Assembly: GCA_907165135.1 (NCBI GenBank)
Contig: OU015568.1
Span: 16,999,208-17,063,207 of the forward strand
DNA length: 64,000 nucleotides
Source of the DNA: Oikopleura dioica
Taxonomy: Eukaryota > Chordata > Appendicularia > Copelata > Oikopleuridae
Direction: 5' to 3'
Positions 11,963 through 23,340 of this stretch are shown one piece after another (position 1 is the first letter of the stretch; each line of letters starts with the position of its first letter). The notes beneath the pieces are model-generated. The model worked only from the letters and a program-made list of their open reading frames with translations, made no database searches and had not been told where the DNA came from. Made by a program: the position numbers and the translations under genes.

Positions 11963-14900
11963 TTATTTCTTCCGAGGAGAGCGTGTTCTTCCAGCCGCGT
12001 AATCATAGTGATATTCCTCAAACTCACTATCGCTGTTCCCAGTCGCAAAAGATCTCGCATAGTTGTAAGATTCCTCGTCGGACAAATCGCTCGGCTGAAC
12101 CTCTAATTGACGACGAGGGGGGTAATCCTCAGCTTCCGACTCAGCAGAATCACCAAGATTATCATCACACTCATCTACCTCGCTAGACGAATCATATTCC
12201 TCAGAATCGCGATAATAAACAGATCCCTCAGCCTCAGAATTCTTTGACGCGTTAATCATTAGATCGGTATGATCTTCGCCTGCGCCGCTCTCCCCGCTGT
12301 TGGACGCAAGATCCTCTTGACATCCATCGGGTTCCGCAACTTCGGCATTCATCTCGTCATAATCACTTGAAGATTCATCTTCTTCGTGACTGCCATTTTC
12401 GCGCTCGACATCATCGCATGGACGCAGCTGATGAGGATCTTCACAATCCTCATCCTCTTCGTCAAGAAAATCGCTATCGTCGAAATCCTCGCTTCCGCCA
12501 CCATGATAGCTGTCATCACACCCACTCTTTTCATCGTGAATTAAGAAATCCCGTAGAGATCCTTCAGAACCAGAATCATCAGACACAGAACTCTCCATGG
12601 CAGTAAGATCGTCCGGACGAGAATGAGAGATTTGACGATCGTGGGAGTCATCAATCACGAGAGAAGTAGCTACTAAAAATATTGCAAGAGAGAAAAAATA
12701 AGGTAAAACCTGGCGATTGATTCGCGGAGGAGGCAGTTTCATCATCAGATTTTCTAGATCCAGGGATAATAATCGGCGAATAGCCCAACGATGCGTAAGG
12801 GTCAGTCTCCGTGATTGACACATCACTCATTTGCCGGGAAAGGGAAGAATCTTTAGCCGAAGTCACATTATTCGCCGCGGCGGAAGTCTTGGAAGAGACT
12901 TGGGAGACTAATCTTGAATTAATGGGAGATGATTTCTTCTTGACATGCGAGGCACTCGAAACGGAACGACTTTTTTCAAGTAAATCATTAATACGGCTTG
13001 AGCTTGAAGGAACATTGGGGTCAAAATTATCGGTGATAACCTCCTCCTCAATATCGTTGTCGAGAGAAGAAGTAAGTTTTTCGTTGAACCCAGGCCCAAG
13101 ATCTATTCCAGATCCATCATCAGAGTCAAGTATATCATCGTCTAAGACATCGGCAAACTGGCTTGTGTCGACAGAATTTTCCGCGTCAAAACATTCGAAA
13201 TCCTCGGCGGGGATGGGTGTAACAACAGCATCAGGCTTGTAAAGGTGTGCAACACTGGCAGGAGGTAATACGTAATCAGACACCTTATCACCGACTTTCT
13301 TTACAACAGTGAGATTGCGTAGAATGAAGGCAAACTTGTCGAAATCCGCAGGAGTGATAGTTTTGTTGTCCCGCATTGCGATTTTTCTGGACCAGTCGCA
13401 CAATGAATATATGGTATTCACTGAATTCAACTCTTCATTCGTGACATTTCGATAGGTGAAGTTTCCGCATGATGTATCGGAAAAATGCTCCTTCAACCAA
13501 CGATTGTTCGTCTCAATATGAGCATCGACTTTCTTCGCATGCTTGACATTGTACCGCTTGTGCATCAGATTGATAGAACTAGACACAAGTTATTGACAAG
13601 TATAAATTATATTTTTACCAATGTCTGGATTCATTGACGTTCGTTGTCAAGTCAAATCCTACCGCAAACCGACGATCAGTCATGATCTCATTATACCAGG
13701 AAAAGCTAAAAATAATATAGAAGAGCAAATAATTATAGCATTACCTTTCCATGTGGTGTGTAAATTTATCGGACCAATAAGTGTAGACATCGTCCACATG
13801 CTTCTCGATGGACTCTGACTTAGTGTCAGGAAAATAGACCGATCCATCAGTGTCGCGCACCTTCTTTCCGGACGAAGCAAGTTTATTCTGCCAGGTGAAT
13901 TTCGCGTTATCGCATATTTTCTTGATGAGTTCAAAAACTATAGAAGGATGCACGAATTTCTAAATCCGTATAAATTGAGTATAAATATTGTAGGACGTAC
14001 ACAAGCCATCAAATGTTGAATTGTTGTTTCATGAGCAGGACTAAGACGAGCTCGTCCGTTATTCCCAGATACATAACGCCGAAGCCCCACCAGATTGTGG
14101 AAATTGCAGAACAAAGCAGTTACTCCCGTGTCAACGCCGTGCTTTGCCGCGGCTAACAAAAAGCCTTTCTTTGCACCAAGCTCCCTATTAGAAAGTAAGA
14201 AATATAATCAAAAAAGATATACTCACATATCGATCTTACACTTCACTACTCCTATTTTTTTGCCGCATTCTTTGACATCGGTAAACATTTTGTCGAAGAG
14301 CCGCTCATAGAAGATTTCATCAAAATTGTTTGAATATCCGTGCCAAGCTATAAAATAATGAAGAAAACATATAATAACAGACGCTTACCAAGAACAGAAG
14401 CGCACTTTTCGTCAGAAATCCAAAAATCGAGAGAAATGAGGTAATACTGCGAATAAGGTTTAGCAGATTTAAAAGTACCATCCGCAGAAACAACTATGAA
14501 CATGTAATAATGGGTATAACATTTGAATTACCTTGATATTCCTCATTCCAGTAGATTTCAATGTGATGACGAAATGCACCCATCAAGTACTCTTTCTGAA
14601 CTTCTTCGTCGAAAATTTGAACTTGTTTCATTTCCTTCAAAATTGACGAACGAAACGAAATGTTCATATGCTAGAAACTATAAGACAGACATAATAAAAT
14701 AAGGACTTACATTGACATCAACCGAAGGACAAATCAATGATTTTTGACCCCAATTCCTCTTACGACGATACTCAATAAGATGGCGAATCTCACTTGCTAA
14801 TGCGCGAATTCCATTAGGAGGGTCATATTGAAAGATATCGCAGACTGTTTCAACTTCGTGATAGATGTCCACGGTAAAGTGATTCTTTGCATAGACCGAT

Positions 14901-16891
14901 ATTGACGAAATGATGGCATCTCTCATATTATTGTCCTGATCTAATGGCCTAAATCATAATAAAATAAAATAACAAGTAGCGTCACTTACTTGCAACAATG
15001 AGGTTTGGTTGAGCGCTTTCGAGGCAATGGGTAGAGAAGGCAACCGAGTTCTTTTGGAGCATCTTGATGCAGGATTAAATTTCCATTTTTGGGGTTTTTA
15101 TACAGGATACTGTCACATTGTACCGCGAATTTGATATTTTTATCACAAATAGGTGTCTTCGAGCATGGTGGCAATTCCTCGCGGACGAATTCTGAAATCT
15201 TCCTCTCATCTTTATAAATGTAGTGAGTATTCTCGGACCAGGATTGAACAGGAGTGTAGCTCTCTTCCGGGGAAAAATCACGAGTTATCCGAGTCACATC
15301 CCATAATTTCTCTTGTTTGCAGCGAAAGTCAGCGTAATATATATCATCTGATTGATCGTAATAAACCCTCTTCAATGCGTAACATCGAAAACCATCTACT
15401 TCTTTGACAATAATTTTCATCATTTTGTGAGTATCACAACTGTATCTCACAATCGTCGGACAATTGACAGAATAGTACATCAAATCGGAGAACTTAGGGG
15501 CCACAAATTTTCTCCATTTTTGCGCCCGTAATTCATAACAATCAACGTCGAATTTGACTAATTCGTTGTTCTTCTGGGAAGTAGAAGGGAGCATTGACTC
15601 AACTTCACGACGTGACTCGAAATAATCCGCGCGCTGAGTTCGATGGCGTTCAAGGACATCAATATTAGCAATCTCGCTAGCAACTTCTTGCTCAGGAGTA
15701 GTCGAACGTTTTTTCTTTCTGGAAGGAGCTGGAGTTGTACTGCTATTCATTCGACTGTGGCCGGAAGAATTTACTCGATTACTGACAGATGAAGTAACGC
15801 GTGATCTCTTTGAGCCAGTCGAATAAGAAGACAGGGAATTCGTAGAGCCCTGATTCAACTTTCGTGATGGAGCAGGAGTCTTCGTTCTCTCTTTTTTATT
15901 ACGGACACGTCGGCTTGAATTAGAAGACTCGTGACGACGACGCTTTTTTTTATTATCGTCATGAAAAATGTCAGAATCGTTAGCCACAGCAAGATCCTCA
16001 CGATCGCATGGATGACATTCAACTGAAGATAAAAGCACCGATGTCTTGCCCTTCGATTTGAAAGCATTACTCATCTTAGAACCGATTGACGTCCCGATCT
16101 TTTTCATTTTTGACAAAGAACCTTTAATAATTGACTTCTTAGGTGGCGATGAAACGAGTTCAGGTGATCTCCGCTGAACCTCATCATCAATTTTCTCTTG
16201 AAGCCTAACCGAAAGATCAACCCTCTTCATCGTGCCTTCCATAGAATAATCAATTTCATTCTTCTTTTTCTTTGACTTGACAACGCGCCCCGATTCACCA
16301 GTTTGAACCGAATCCACTTTCTTCGAAGAAGAACTGCCAGGAACTTTAGCAGACTTCTTCGCAATTACTTTGGCAGGCTTCTTAACGGTGATTTCCGCGT
16401 GCTTCTTAACAGAGACAGGGACGGACTTCTTGACGGAGATTTCCGCGTGGTTCTTACCGGAAACAGGGGCTCGCTTCTTGGCGGAAACTTCCGCGTTCTT
16501 CATACCAGAAACAGGGGCGGGCTTCTTGACAGAGACATCCGCGTGCTTCATACCGGATACAGGGGCGGGCTTCTTGACAGGAACATCCGCGTGCTTCTTA
16601 CCGCGAATTTTAGCAGGCTTCTTGTGAGAATTGTCCGCATTGACATTAGATTTTCTCTCGCCAAGGACAAGAGTAGAGGTTCTCGAAGAACCAGCACCAG
16701 AGATCATCTCCATATTGGAAGAACCTTTAATTAAAATAACAAACAATGCGAAATTTTATTTTACCTTTTTGTTCCTTAGGCGCATTAAGAACAGGAAACT
16801 GGCTCTCAAAGTCAGGAGAAGACGAATCAAAACGCATTTCCTTGTTCGGATTAGCAAACTGCCATTCACCGCGGTTTTCCTTTCCAGCCAT
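11963..16891 (-). CDS. Mutator-like (MULE) transposase with basic N-terminus and acidic C-terminus
   Basis: ATG 16891; introns of about 40 bp (for example 16764-16725 and 14989-14949) join at least nine exons into roughly 1,450 residues. The order is: Lys-rich N-terminus with about seven 16-residue repeats (KKPAPVSGMKHADVSV type), Ser/Arg-rich linker, mixed domain, then the catalytic core. Spliced catalytic motifs match MULE enzymes: SADGTFKSAKPYSQYY (first Asp), KIDMELGAKKG (second Asp in a DxE context), FCNFHN (the C..H element), and TTNVNES with a later TNNRWLKEH (region of the catalytic Glu). The C-terminus is very acidic (DEEDEDCED) and ends in basic SPRKK. Expected role is DDE transposition in the nucleus. 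The reading frame looks intact. A domesticated host gene is the alternative. Confidence 0.8.
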
Positions 16892-16924
16892 GATTTCTAA
16901 ACAAGAGTAAAGGCAGCAAAAAAA

Positions 16925-17140
16925 TTATGTCCAAGTGTAAAAACCAAGAAGTCCATTCAAAAATGAAATATCACCAGCTGTAAAAAGAGTGTCACAACAA
17001 GGACACCTACCCGAAGTTAATTCAATTAAACAGCATAGGCATAACACATGAGAACAAGGACGAAGACGCATAGGAAAATTAAAATGATAATCAAAAACAG
17101 CCGCACAAATTGAGCATGATAACCGATATCGAAAAGACAT
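16925..17140 (-). CDS. Small RING-HC protein
   Basis: Single exon of 71 codons from ATG 17140 to stop 16925. It holds a complete RING: CSIC, then RPCSHVLCLCC, then CPCC, giving C-x2-C-x14-C-x-H-x2-C-x2-C-x9-C-x2-C. Such domains recruit E2 ubiquitin-conjugating enzymes, so a ubiquitin ligase role is expected. The protein is little more than the RING itself. It sits 65 bp after the previous stop and 33 bp before the MULE transposase ATG, with TAG acceptors at both boundaries, which fits an operon. A second small RING gene lies at 23140 on the other arm. Confidence 0.82.
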   Translation of the reverse strand: MSFRYRLSCSICAAVFDYHFNFPMRLRPCSHVLCLCCLIELTSGRCPCCDTLFTAGDISFLNGLLGFYTWT

Positions 17141-17205
17141 TCTACATGTGATCATAATTTAAAAAGGATAATAACAACCACAGGTGTACAGCCAATTAAC
17201 AGATA

Positions 17206-18237
17206 TCAATTATTGATAAAGCGAAAAAGGTTGACCTTCAGTTCATCATCATCAAGCTGGGAGTCGTTGCGAATCCATTCCGCGATGAAAAGTGAGTTCT
17301 AACAAGGATTTTAAACTTAACAACGGGCGAAGCAAAGAAAAAGAATAAAAATACGCGGCACTGAACTCACCGCGAAATAATATAATAAAAATTTTAGAAC
17401 GAACTTAACAACGCAAACAATTTTTTTTTTAATAATACATTCAAGCAAGCTATAACCCATATAATGCAACGCCCAATATTTAAACAAAAATTATAAATCC
17501 TGACCAGGCGGTGTTGTCTAAAAAAATTTCGCGTACATCTTCACGAACGGATCGACTATAAAACATGTGAAATTGTCAAAATGAACAAATACCTAAATCC
17601 AGGAACACTGTCAATGAATGGGATAATGTCCTCATGGCAAATAATGAAGGTGAGGGGATCAGTTGCAAGACACTGGAACAAAGCAGCCAAAAAACTTTGC
17701 GCTAAAAATAAATCAGCACAGAAAAAAGGTATAAAAATACCTGAATTAGGATTCGTATACGCAGCGTTAGAGGGGACAGGTGGAAGCGAAATTCTCGACA
17801 AACCATCACCGTCGACACCGAAACTGACCATAATATAAACATATAGAAAATACATACTCCATCCGCTGAGAAGCAAAGCCACGGCATAATGCGTTCATGA
17901 TAGATTTGAAAATCCCCACTAATTGTTCACTGCCGCGTCCCACAAGAGAAGCCTAAATATAGATAAAAAGATAATAAAGGATATTACCTTGTAATCTTCA
18001 AATGTTTCAACCGAAGGATAAAAATATGAAAAGACAACAAGATTTAACCGGAGCAACATATCGTGAAAGTCGCTTTAAAGATATCATAAAAGAAAAATGG
18101 AACCCGTGCGAAACACAAATAATATCATTCCTAGCATCGGCCGCGTTCTCAGACAGCCTTCCGGTAAAATGCTTCACGGAAATATGATGAAATGTCATCA
18201 AACCGCATCGAAGAGAATCGTCAAGCATCACAAACAT
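17206..18237 (-). CDS. Uncharacterised protein, first gene of the minus-strand operon
   Basis: Exons from ATG 18237 to stop 17206 can be joined through about six introns. The order of readable segments is RLSENAADARNDIICVSHGF, GRGSEQLVGIFKSIMNALCR, LAALFQCLATDPLTFIICHE, SVREDVREIFLDNTAW, a hydrophobic patch (VLKFLLYYFA) and an acidic C-terminus (DSQLDDDELKVN). In-frame joins at each predicted intron and the codirectional spacing support a real gene. I recognise no domain. The hydrophobic patch might be a membrane segment or a buried helix. The exact join near 18030-17960 is uncertain. Confidence 0.6.
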
Positions 18238-18264
18238 ACTAAATATAAAAAGTAAGGTCTATCC

Positions 18265-18287
18265 GGCCTGCCGGCCTAAGAAAACCC
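18265..18287 (+). repeat. GC-rich 23-bp motif, copy 1 of 3
   Basis: Contains GCCGGCCTAAGAAAACCC in an AT-rich setting. The same 23 bp recurs exactly at 43557-43579, and a copy with three mismatches lies at 27349-27371, all on the plus strand. This copy sits just upstream of the first minus-strand operon gene. It could be a regulatory site or the edge of an inserted segment. Confidence 0.7.
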
Positions 18288-18289
18288 CC

Positions 18290-19510
18290 CATCAATTATC
18301 TTAATATGTATTTTTTTCTTTTTTAAAATTAAAGACTATTTTCTAATTTCCAAATATACAGGGGTGAATTCTCGATTGGGAAGAAAAATAACAGAATAGA
18401 AACAAGTTGATCCAACTAGCTGCGTCAAAAATCGTTTGAAATATGTCAATGACTCGAAGGAAAAATTTCCTCTATGTTGATAAAAACACCGATAAGCAGA
18501 GCCCGCGCCAACGCTGAATAATCAAAAGAATTTTATACCGAGTGAATGTGAAACAATCGTTTAATGTTCTTTAATTATAAAAGGTAAAAGAAATGAAGAA
18601 AATAGGTGAAACGGCAGATAACAATATCAAATTCAAGTTGCGATCTTTAATAAAATAACTTTTTGCCGCGGAAAATGCTGCAAAAGAGTGCTTTTTTTAA
18701 TGAACTCAACTAGATTTAAAGTGAAAAAATAGTTAGGAACTTTGATAAAAATATGGCAGGTTAAAGTTGTTCTACAGAAAAAGAAATAAGTATTCAAAAT
18801 ACTTGAGATAGAAAATAATTGTTGAGAGCATTTTCGTAAGAAAAAATGCGAGAATTGATCGTAGTAACGTTCGAAAGTCGACAAACAGAAGTTTGATGAA
18901 CAGTTGAACAAGGTTTCGCCGCGTCAGTATCGAAGGGAGAAGAAGACTCATAGAGGTTATAAATATGATATATTTTTATTAAAAAAAGAAGTATTTATTA
19001 ACCCTTTCGAAGTTACAATTAAACGCGTCAACTGAACCCGAATGACATCCGCTCTCAAGTGAAGCCCTTCAAGCCTCGAAAATAAAATGCCGAGTTGAAA
19101 CGCAGAAAAGAGCCTAGAAAACTATACAAAATAAAGGGTCTTTTTGGTAAACCTGTAGTCAGTGAGTTCGATTTTCTTCAGATCTTCTTCAAGTTTTCGT
19201 AAATTTTTCTCTTGATTGAACAGTTGAATTTCAATCGGATTACTGCAATCCCGATTCATTCAGGCTACAAACAGAAATTTTTTTATTTCATTTCTAGAAA
19301 AAGAGAAGAGAAAATTATGAAATAAACAAATAATATTGATAAAATTGAGCTAAGGTTCACTCCAACCCACTAAATAAGTCGCAGATCAAAACACACCAGC
19401 TTCGACAGAAATTCAAAAAGGCAATAATTTTCAGCAGGAATTTGCAGTTCTGCTGAAAAGAAAAGCGGCCGTTAAGCACGTGCCTCGGACACCAATGACC
19501 ATCACGGATT
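18290..19510. other. Divergent intergenic region, mostly non-coding
   Basis: AT-rich sequence between the minus-strand operon and the plus-strand genes. The only gene-like item is a 36-codon exon at 19153-19259 on the minus strand. A hydrophobic minus-strand frame at 18633-18911 has no start or neighbours that support it. Promoters for both arms are expected here, but no clear core promoter element is identifiable. Confidence 0.4.
19153..19259 (-). CDS. Possible first exon of a small coiled-coil gene
   Basis: ATG 19259 opens a 36-residue exon with a short heptad-like stretch (NLRKLEEDLKKIEL) that ends at a GT donor at 19152. A 31-bp intron would lead to a downstream frame around 19120-19020, but no convincing continuation could be fixed. 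The codon pattern and donor are suggestive only. Confidence 0.3.
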
Positions 19511-19511
19511 T

Positions 19512-19533
19512 GGGCTGGGGTTAACCCCAGCCC
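19512..19533. promoter_or_regulatory. 22-bp perfect palindrome in the divergent region
   Basis: A perfect inverted repeat without spacer, centred on GTTAAC and flanked by GGGCTGGG/CCCAGCCC. It is GC-rich while its surroundings are AT-rich, and it lies about 280 bp upstream of the first plus-strand gene. It could be an operator for a dimeric factor, an initiation site, or chance; only its symmetry is directly seen. Confidence 0.55.
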
Positions 19534-19809
19534 TTAAGTTTGATTCAAATGTTACTAGACATCATGGTGTGGTACATTCACGCTTTGTCGACGCTCACTT
19601 GTCGAAATCATCCCTTTACATTTATCAGAGTGATAAATCACGGATAATAAATGACTCAACAATTATTTAGAAATTTGAAAACTTTTTTTCGTCTATATGA
19701 AGAGTAACTCATTATATTAGGAAATTACGATAATAATAATGTGTAGTACTTTCGAGCGGGGGTTAAGCACTACAAGAAAAGATGAGTTTATCGAATAGTT
19801 GCATTCAAA

Positions 19810-21370
19810 ATGTCCGAGGATAATAGAGACCATCACAAATTTATAGTTTTGTTGTCAAAAGACCCGAAAAAACTTAAAGGGTTAAATGCGGCAAAATTAA
19901 ATGAAGGTAAATTTGTCAAAACATTATAATCATTAATATTCGCATAGTTATCTTCGAAAAAGAGATTGAAATCATCCGGCATGAAACGGGCTTGCGACAA
20001 GCTGCGAATTCTTTGAGGAGCCTTTCTCTCATATCCTCTAAAAAAGGAATAATACTACTAAGCGATTGCGAGCAATTAAAAACGCAGATAGAAATGGTTA
20101 CAAAACCATTTTTACCGGATTTCTCTTTCAAAGAACTGAGCGAATACACAATAAACGACGATTGCGCAGACACAAAAAGTACGCGATCAAGAAATACTCA
20201 GAAACGGTTAACAACGAGCCTGTCAAAAATTACTCTTATCGAAAGCGATACTATAGATAAGGAAGACAATTTGGACGAAAAGATTGAAATTATTGACGAA
20301 AACGCCATGGCAGGTTAGAATTATTAACGGATAATCAATAACAAATCTTTCAAGAAATGCTTATAACTGAATGTGGTTTTGATGCGGATTTTGTAAGAAC
20401 CATTCTTAACTGGAGACGCCCGGAATATTATGAAGAAACTGATACGAAGTCAGTTAAGGTCTACCTTCAACCAATAAGAGTTGACGAATTTCAATTAGAT
20501 GCCATGGATATTATAAGGCAACAAACTCAGATAGACGAAGAAAAAGAACCATCGGACAATGATGAAGATATAGAGCAAAGAGATCGATTGAATGAGAGAG
20601 GTGAAAAAAAACATATAACATAAAAAAACAATATTCTAGTAAATAAACACGCGGATAATATAAATAACGAAGAATATGTCCCAGCCAGACAGATTACCAA
20701 ATCGACAAAGGAAAATGACAGCAACTCAGAAGAAAATCAAAAATACTATGCATTGGTTGTAACTGTGGCCTCAGAGGAAGCTTACAAACGAGATATTGAC
20801 TGTCAAGAAAACAATCAAAAAAGGGGCCAAGCAGAAGAACTCGAACAAAGAATAGATAAGAGAGAGAATAAGGATGGACATGAGAAGAAAGCTAGAGAAT
20901 TCCAGCTTGAGAACAGTTTTGAGGAAATTAATAATGATGAAAGTCACCTGCAGAACAGGGACAAGAGAGACGTAATCGATGAAGAAAAAACCGGAGCAGA
21001 AATATATGAACAAGAAAATTACAACGCGGAAATATATGGTGATGAGAGTCCCGAGGCGGAAGATATTTACGAATACGAACAAGAATTATACAATGCGGGA
21101 GAAGGAGATCAGGAATATAACTCTGCCGAAAAAAGCAAACTCGGTATAAACAAGAGAAACGAACACGTAAAAAAAAGCTGCCGTGTTGATAAATACGATC
21201 CAGAAGATTGCTATGCGGAAGAATACATAGAAGAAATTTACCAAGAGGCAAACACGGAAGAGGAGCGAAATAACAATAAACTCATAATAGGTATTCCAAT
21301 CATGTTAAGGGGTAGAACCCACCACTCAAAAGGGGCAATAATGTTCTCAAACCTCAAAAATAAATTATAG
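19810..21370 (+). CDS. Acidic repeat-rich protein, four exons
   Basis: ATG 19810 and three short introns (about 19907-19961, 20314-20355 and 20601-20638) join four open frames to a stop at 21368-21370, giving about 465 residues. The N-terminal half is mixed helical; the second half is highly charged, with Glu/Asp/Tyr/Asn repeats of the type EIYEQENYNAEIYGDE. The C-terminus turns basic. No catalytic motif is visible and the function is unknown. Frequent Ala GCG codons in an otherwise AT-rich gene match the style of the operon genes. It is the first gene of the plus-strand arm, divergent from the minus-strand operon. Confidence 0.7.
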
Positions 21371-21463
21371 ACCGAATAACAAGGAAGTCAGAAAGAGAAC
21401 ATCCTGCACTTGAATGCTTGAATTCTCCTCATGATATACACTGCAGAAATTCTAAGGAAAAAA

Positions 21464-21717
21464 TGGAGGATCTCACGATAAATTTCCAACTCGAATCACC
21501 AGAAGAATTATTCACAATGAGATGCACGAGGTCAACGACAAACAAGATTGACAGGTTCACATGCGCCCCCCCCAAAAAGAAGGCCCAACGCCGCAAAAAA
21601 GAGAAAAAAGAAAAGGACATGAAAAAGAAGAAAATATCAAATATTTTCGAAGAGAGTCACAGACATATAGAACCAGAAATTGAAATCAGGCATGGGTCAA
21701 ATATTAGTCATAGGTAG
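21464..21717 (+). CDS. Small basic ORF, possibly nuclear
   Basis: ATG 21464 opens an 84-codon frame: a 40-residue mixed N-terminus, then a strong Lys/Arg cluster (PPKKKAQRRKKEKKEKD) resembling a nuclear localisation signal. It starts 93 bp after the previous stop on the same strand. No clear splice acceptor or domain is visible. It may be a real small gene, a last exon of a longer gene, or chance in A-rich sequence. Confidence 0.35.
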
Positions 21718-21719
21718 AC

Positions 21720-22380
21720 CTATCGCGGAAGATCGGACTGGAAGCGCGCGATCACGTCATCGCCCCCCAACCAATCGCATCACCCGGATAACCGAATTTT
21801 TTTTTCATAAAAAATTTATTTAGCTGATTCAAGAAATTAGTATGAAACTTTTCAGACCCTAGAGTGATCACGTGACTGTTCCAGATATACCAAAAACAGA
21901 AGAAAAAAAAGAAAGAACATCCTGCGAGAGAAAAGACGAAATCATCAGTTGGCTCAAAGAAACAGAGGAAACAAAATCAAGCTTACAGAAAAATTATGAA
22001 ATATAAACAAACATTGAAAGATACACATATGTTCATAATATAACAGAAATTCATAGAAAAAAAATGCACCAAAAACAGATTGTCAGCTGCACGAGCATTT
22101 CACGACTGCCTTGTATTATCGAAAGAAGGCAAAATCAGTTGCGAACAACAAGATAGAGAAGAAGGAGAAATTTATATGAAACTGAACTAAAAACCTTGTT
22201 ATTATTTCTGAATATCCACAGTCTGCCTATCGAAAAACTCCAAAAAAAAGTTTAATGATCATAACATTTTATTTTCTAGATTGCTTGCGAATTTTGAAAA
22301 GCAAAGCAATGCACTACGCGGTTTGTCGGGGATGGGAGGTTGCTAACATGGGGGTCAAATAACAAAAGATACTAATTAGA
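21720..22380. other. Non-coding stretch
   Basis: No supported gene. Around 21740-21890 there is a short imperfect inverted arrangement of GGACTGGAAG/GATCACGT and GATCACGTGACTGTTCC, reminiscent of the subterminal motifs of the mariner-type element at 28.7-33 kb; it may be a tiny remnant insertion. The rest is AT-rich. Confidence 0.3.
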
Positions 22381-22384
22381 AAAA

Positions 22385-22975
22385 TTGACCCTCATCAAAG
22401 GAATTTTTACAGAAGAAACTCGCTTTCAAAAGTCAATCAAATACTACAACGGCTCGGATAATTTCTTTATATCGGAAACAAGAGAAGCTGCGGAGAATTG
22501 GATGATTCAGAATTGCAGATCTGTAAAAGACATTCTTAACAAAGAAAACAAAGATGTAAATAATGGTTTTGTAGGCTCAGGAACACGTTCGAATATAAGT
22601 TTAAAAAAATGGACAATAACCACCGAGCGCAAGTTATAGAGACAATAACACAACTGGACATACATGACGGAAAACTAAAATGGATCATAGAAGTAGGCGA
22701 CGAGACCGGAACGATTCAGGTTAACTATGTTCATAGAAAAATAATAAACCTTGAAAAAGGGAGAAGTAACACACGAGGTGATCGAGTTCGTTTTCGGGAT
22801 CAATATATTCAACAAAAAGATTAATCCCTCAATTTTTCAAAAACTTTCAAAGACAACTTGTGAAGAAGCAGAGCAAAAGTTAGAAGACTTCTATGGCCTC
22901 GTAGAAATAGTAAAGCTTTCCAACAAGACGATTATAAAATCCTTAAAAAAATTCAGTGACCGTAAATTGTCATAG
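22385..22975 (+). CDS. Small gene pieces with possible OB-fold, junctions unresolved
   Basis: Three overlapping plus-strand frames read naturally as protein: 22385-22639, 22609-22790 and 22751-22975. The middle one contains LKWIIEVGDETGTIQVNYV, a strand-turn-strand pattern similar to OB-fold proteins such as RPA or CST subunits, followed in another frame by TCEEAEQKLEDFYGLVEIVK. No intron of plausible length joins them cleanly, so this is either a gene with unusual introns or one broken by indels. A single-stranded DNA-binding role is only a guess from the short motif. Confidence 0.35.
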
Positions 22976-23139
22976 TCCAACTGCAATAAAAAACACTTAA
23001 ACATGAGCCCCGTGTTTATTTCATTATTTTATACTTTTTTTTGTAATTAACCGAAACGCGGGAGTCATCACCAGAACATCTTTAGACTGCTCACACTCGT
23101 CCTTGCCACCTTTACGACTAGCACGCCAAATCACCCGCC

Positions 23140-23340
23140 ATGGAGAAGATGTGTTGCCGGATCTGCACTTACATAATGGACTCGAATACTAACCCTGAAA
23201 TGTGCATTATCCCATGCGGGCATGCGAGCCTATGCGAAACCTGTCTGAAGAAACTAGACAAATGCCCGATCTGCCGCGGAACAATCAAAGCCAGGGGTGC
23301 ATTTCAACTCCTCATTTCGACCCCGATTCGGCCATATTGA
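23140..23340 (+). CDS. Small RING-HC protein, second copy type
   Basis: ATG 23140 opens a 66-codon frame dominated by a complete RING: CRIC, then IPCGHASLCETC, then CPIC, with C-x2-C, C-x-H-x2-C-x2-C and C-x2-C spacing. Its style (CGHASLCETCLKKLDKCPIC) is like the C-terminal RING of IAP-type ligases. The frame stops at 23338, but a further open stretch at 23376-23538 (ETIKLEKDFGIRVEYGKTLE) could be joined if an intron starts at GTGCATTT near 23297. A ubiquitin ligase role is expected. It mirrors the RING gene at 16925 on the other arm, though the sequences are only distantly similar. Confidence 0.72.
   Translation: MEKMCCRICTYIMDSNTNPEMCIIPCGHASLCETCLKKLDKCPICRGTIKARGAFQLLISTPIRPY

Larger units (their letters stand above)
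5594..18237 (-). other. Probable six-gene polycistronic operon
   Basis: Six minus-strand genes follow each other with gaps of 65, 33, 90, 68 and 71 bp: unknown protein, RING, MULE transposase, FLYWCH-like protein, DNA polymerase, ankyrin protein. In each gap an AG acceptor lies a few bases before the next ATG (for example ACATGTAG before 17140, TTTAAG before 10105, TTTAG before 7901). Larvaceans are known to resolve operons by spliced-leader trans-splicing, which places exactly this signal upstream of internal genes. The operon assignment is inferred from spacing and acceptors, not from transcripts. Confidence 0.6.

Noticed and set aside
11929-12186. Plus-strand ORFs opposite the acidic tail of the MULE gene
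   Set aside because: Antisense of Asp/Glu/Ser-rich coding sequence; the minus strand has in-frame splicing and motifs.
18633-18911. Hydrophobic minus-strand ORF
   Set aside because: No start, acceptor or codon support; AT-rich chance frame is more likely.
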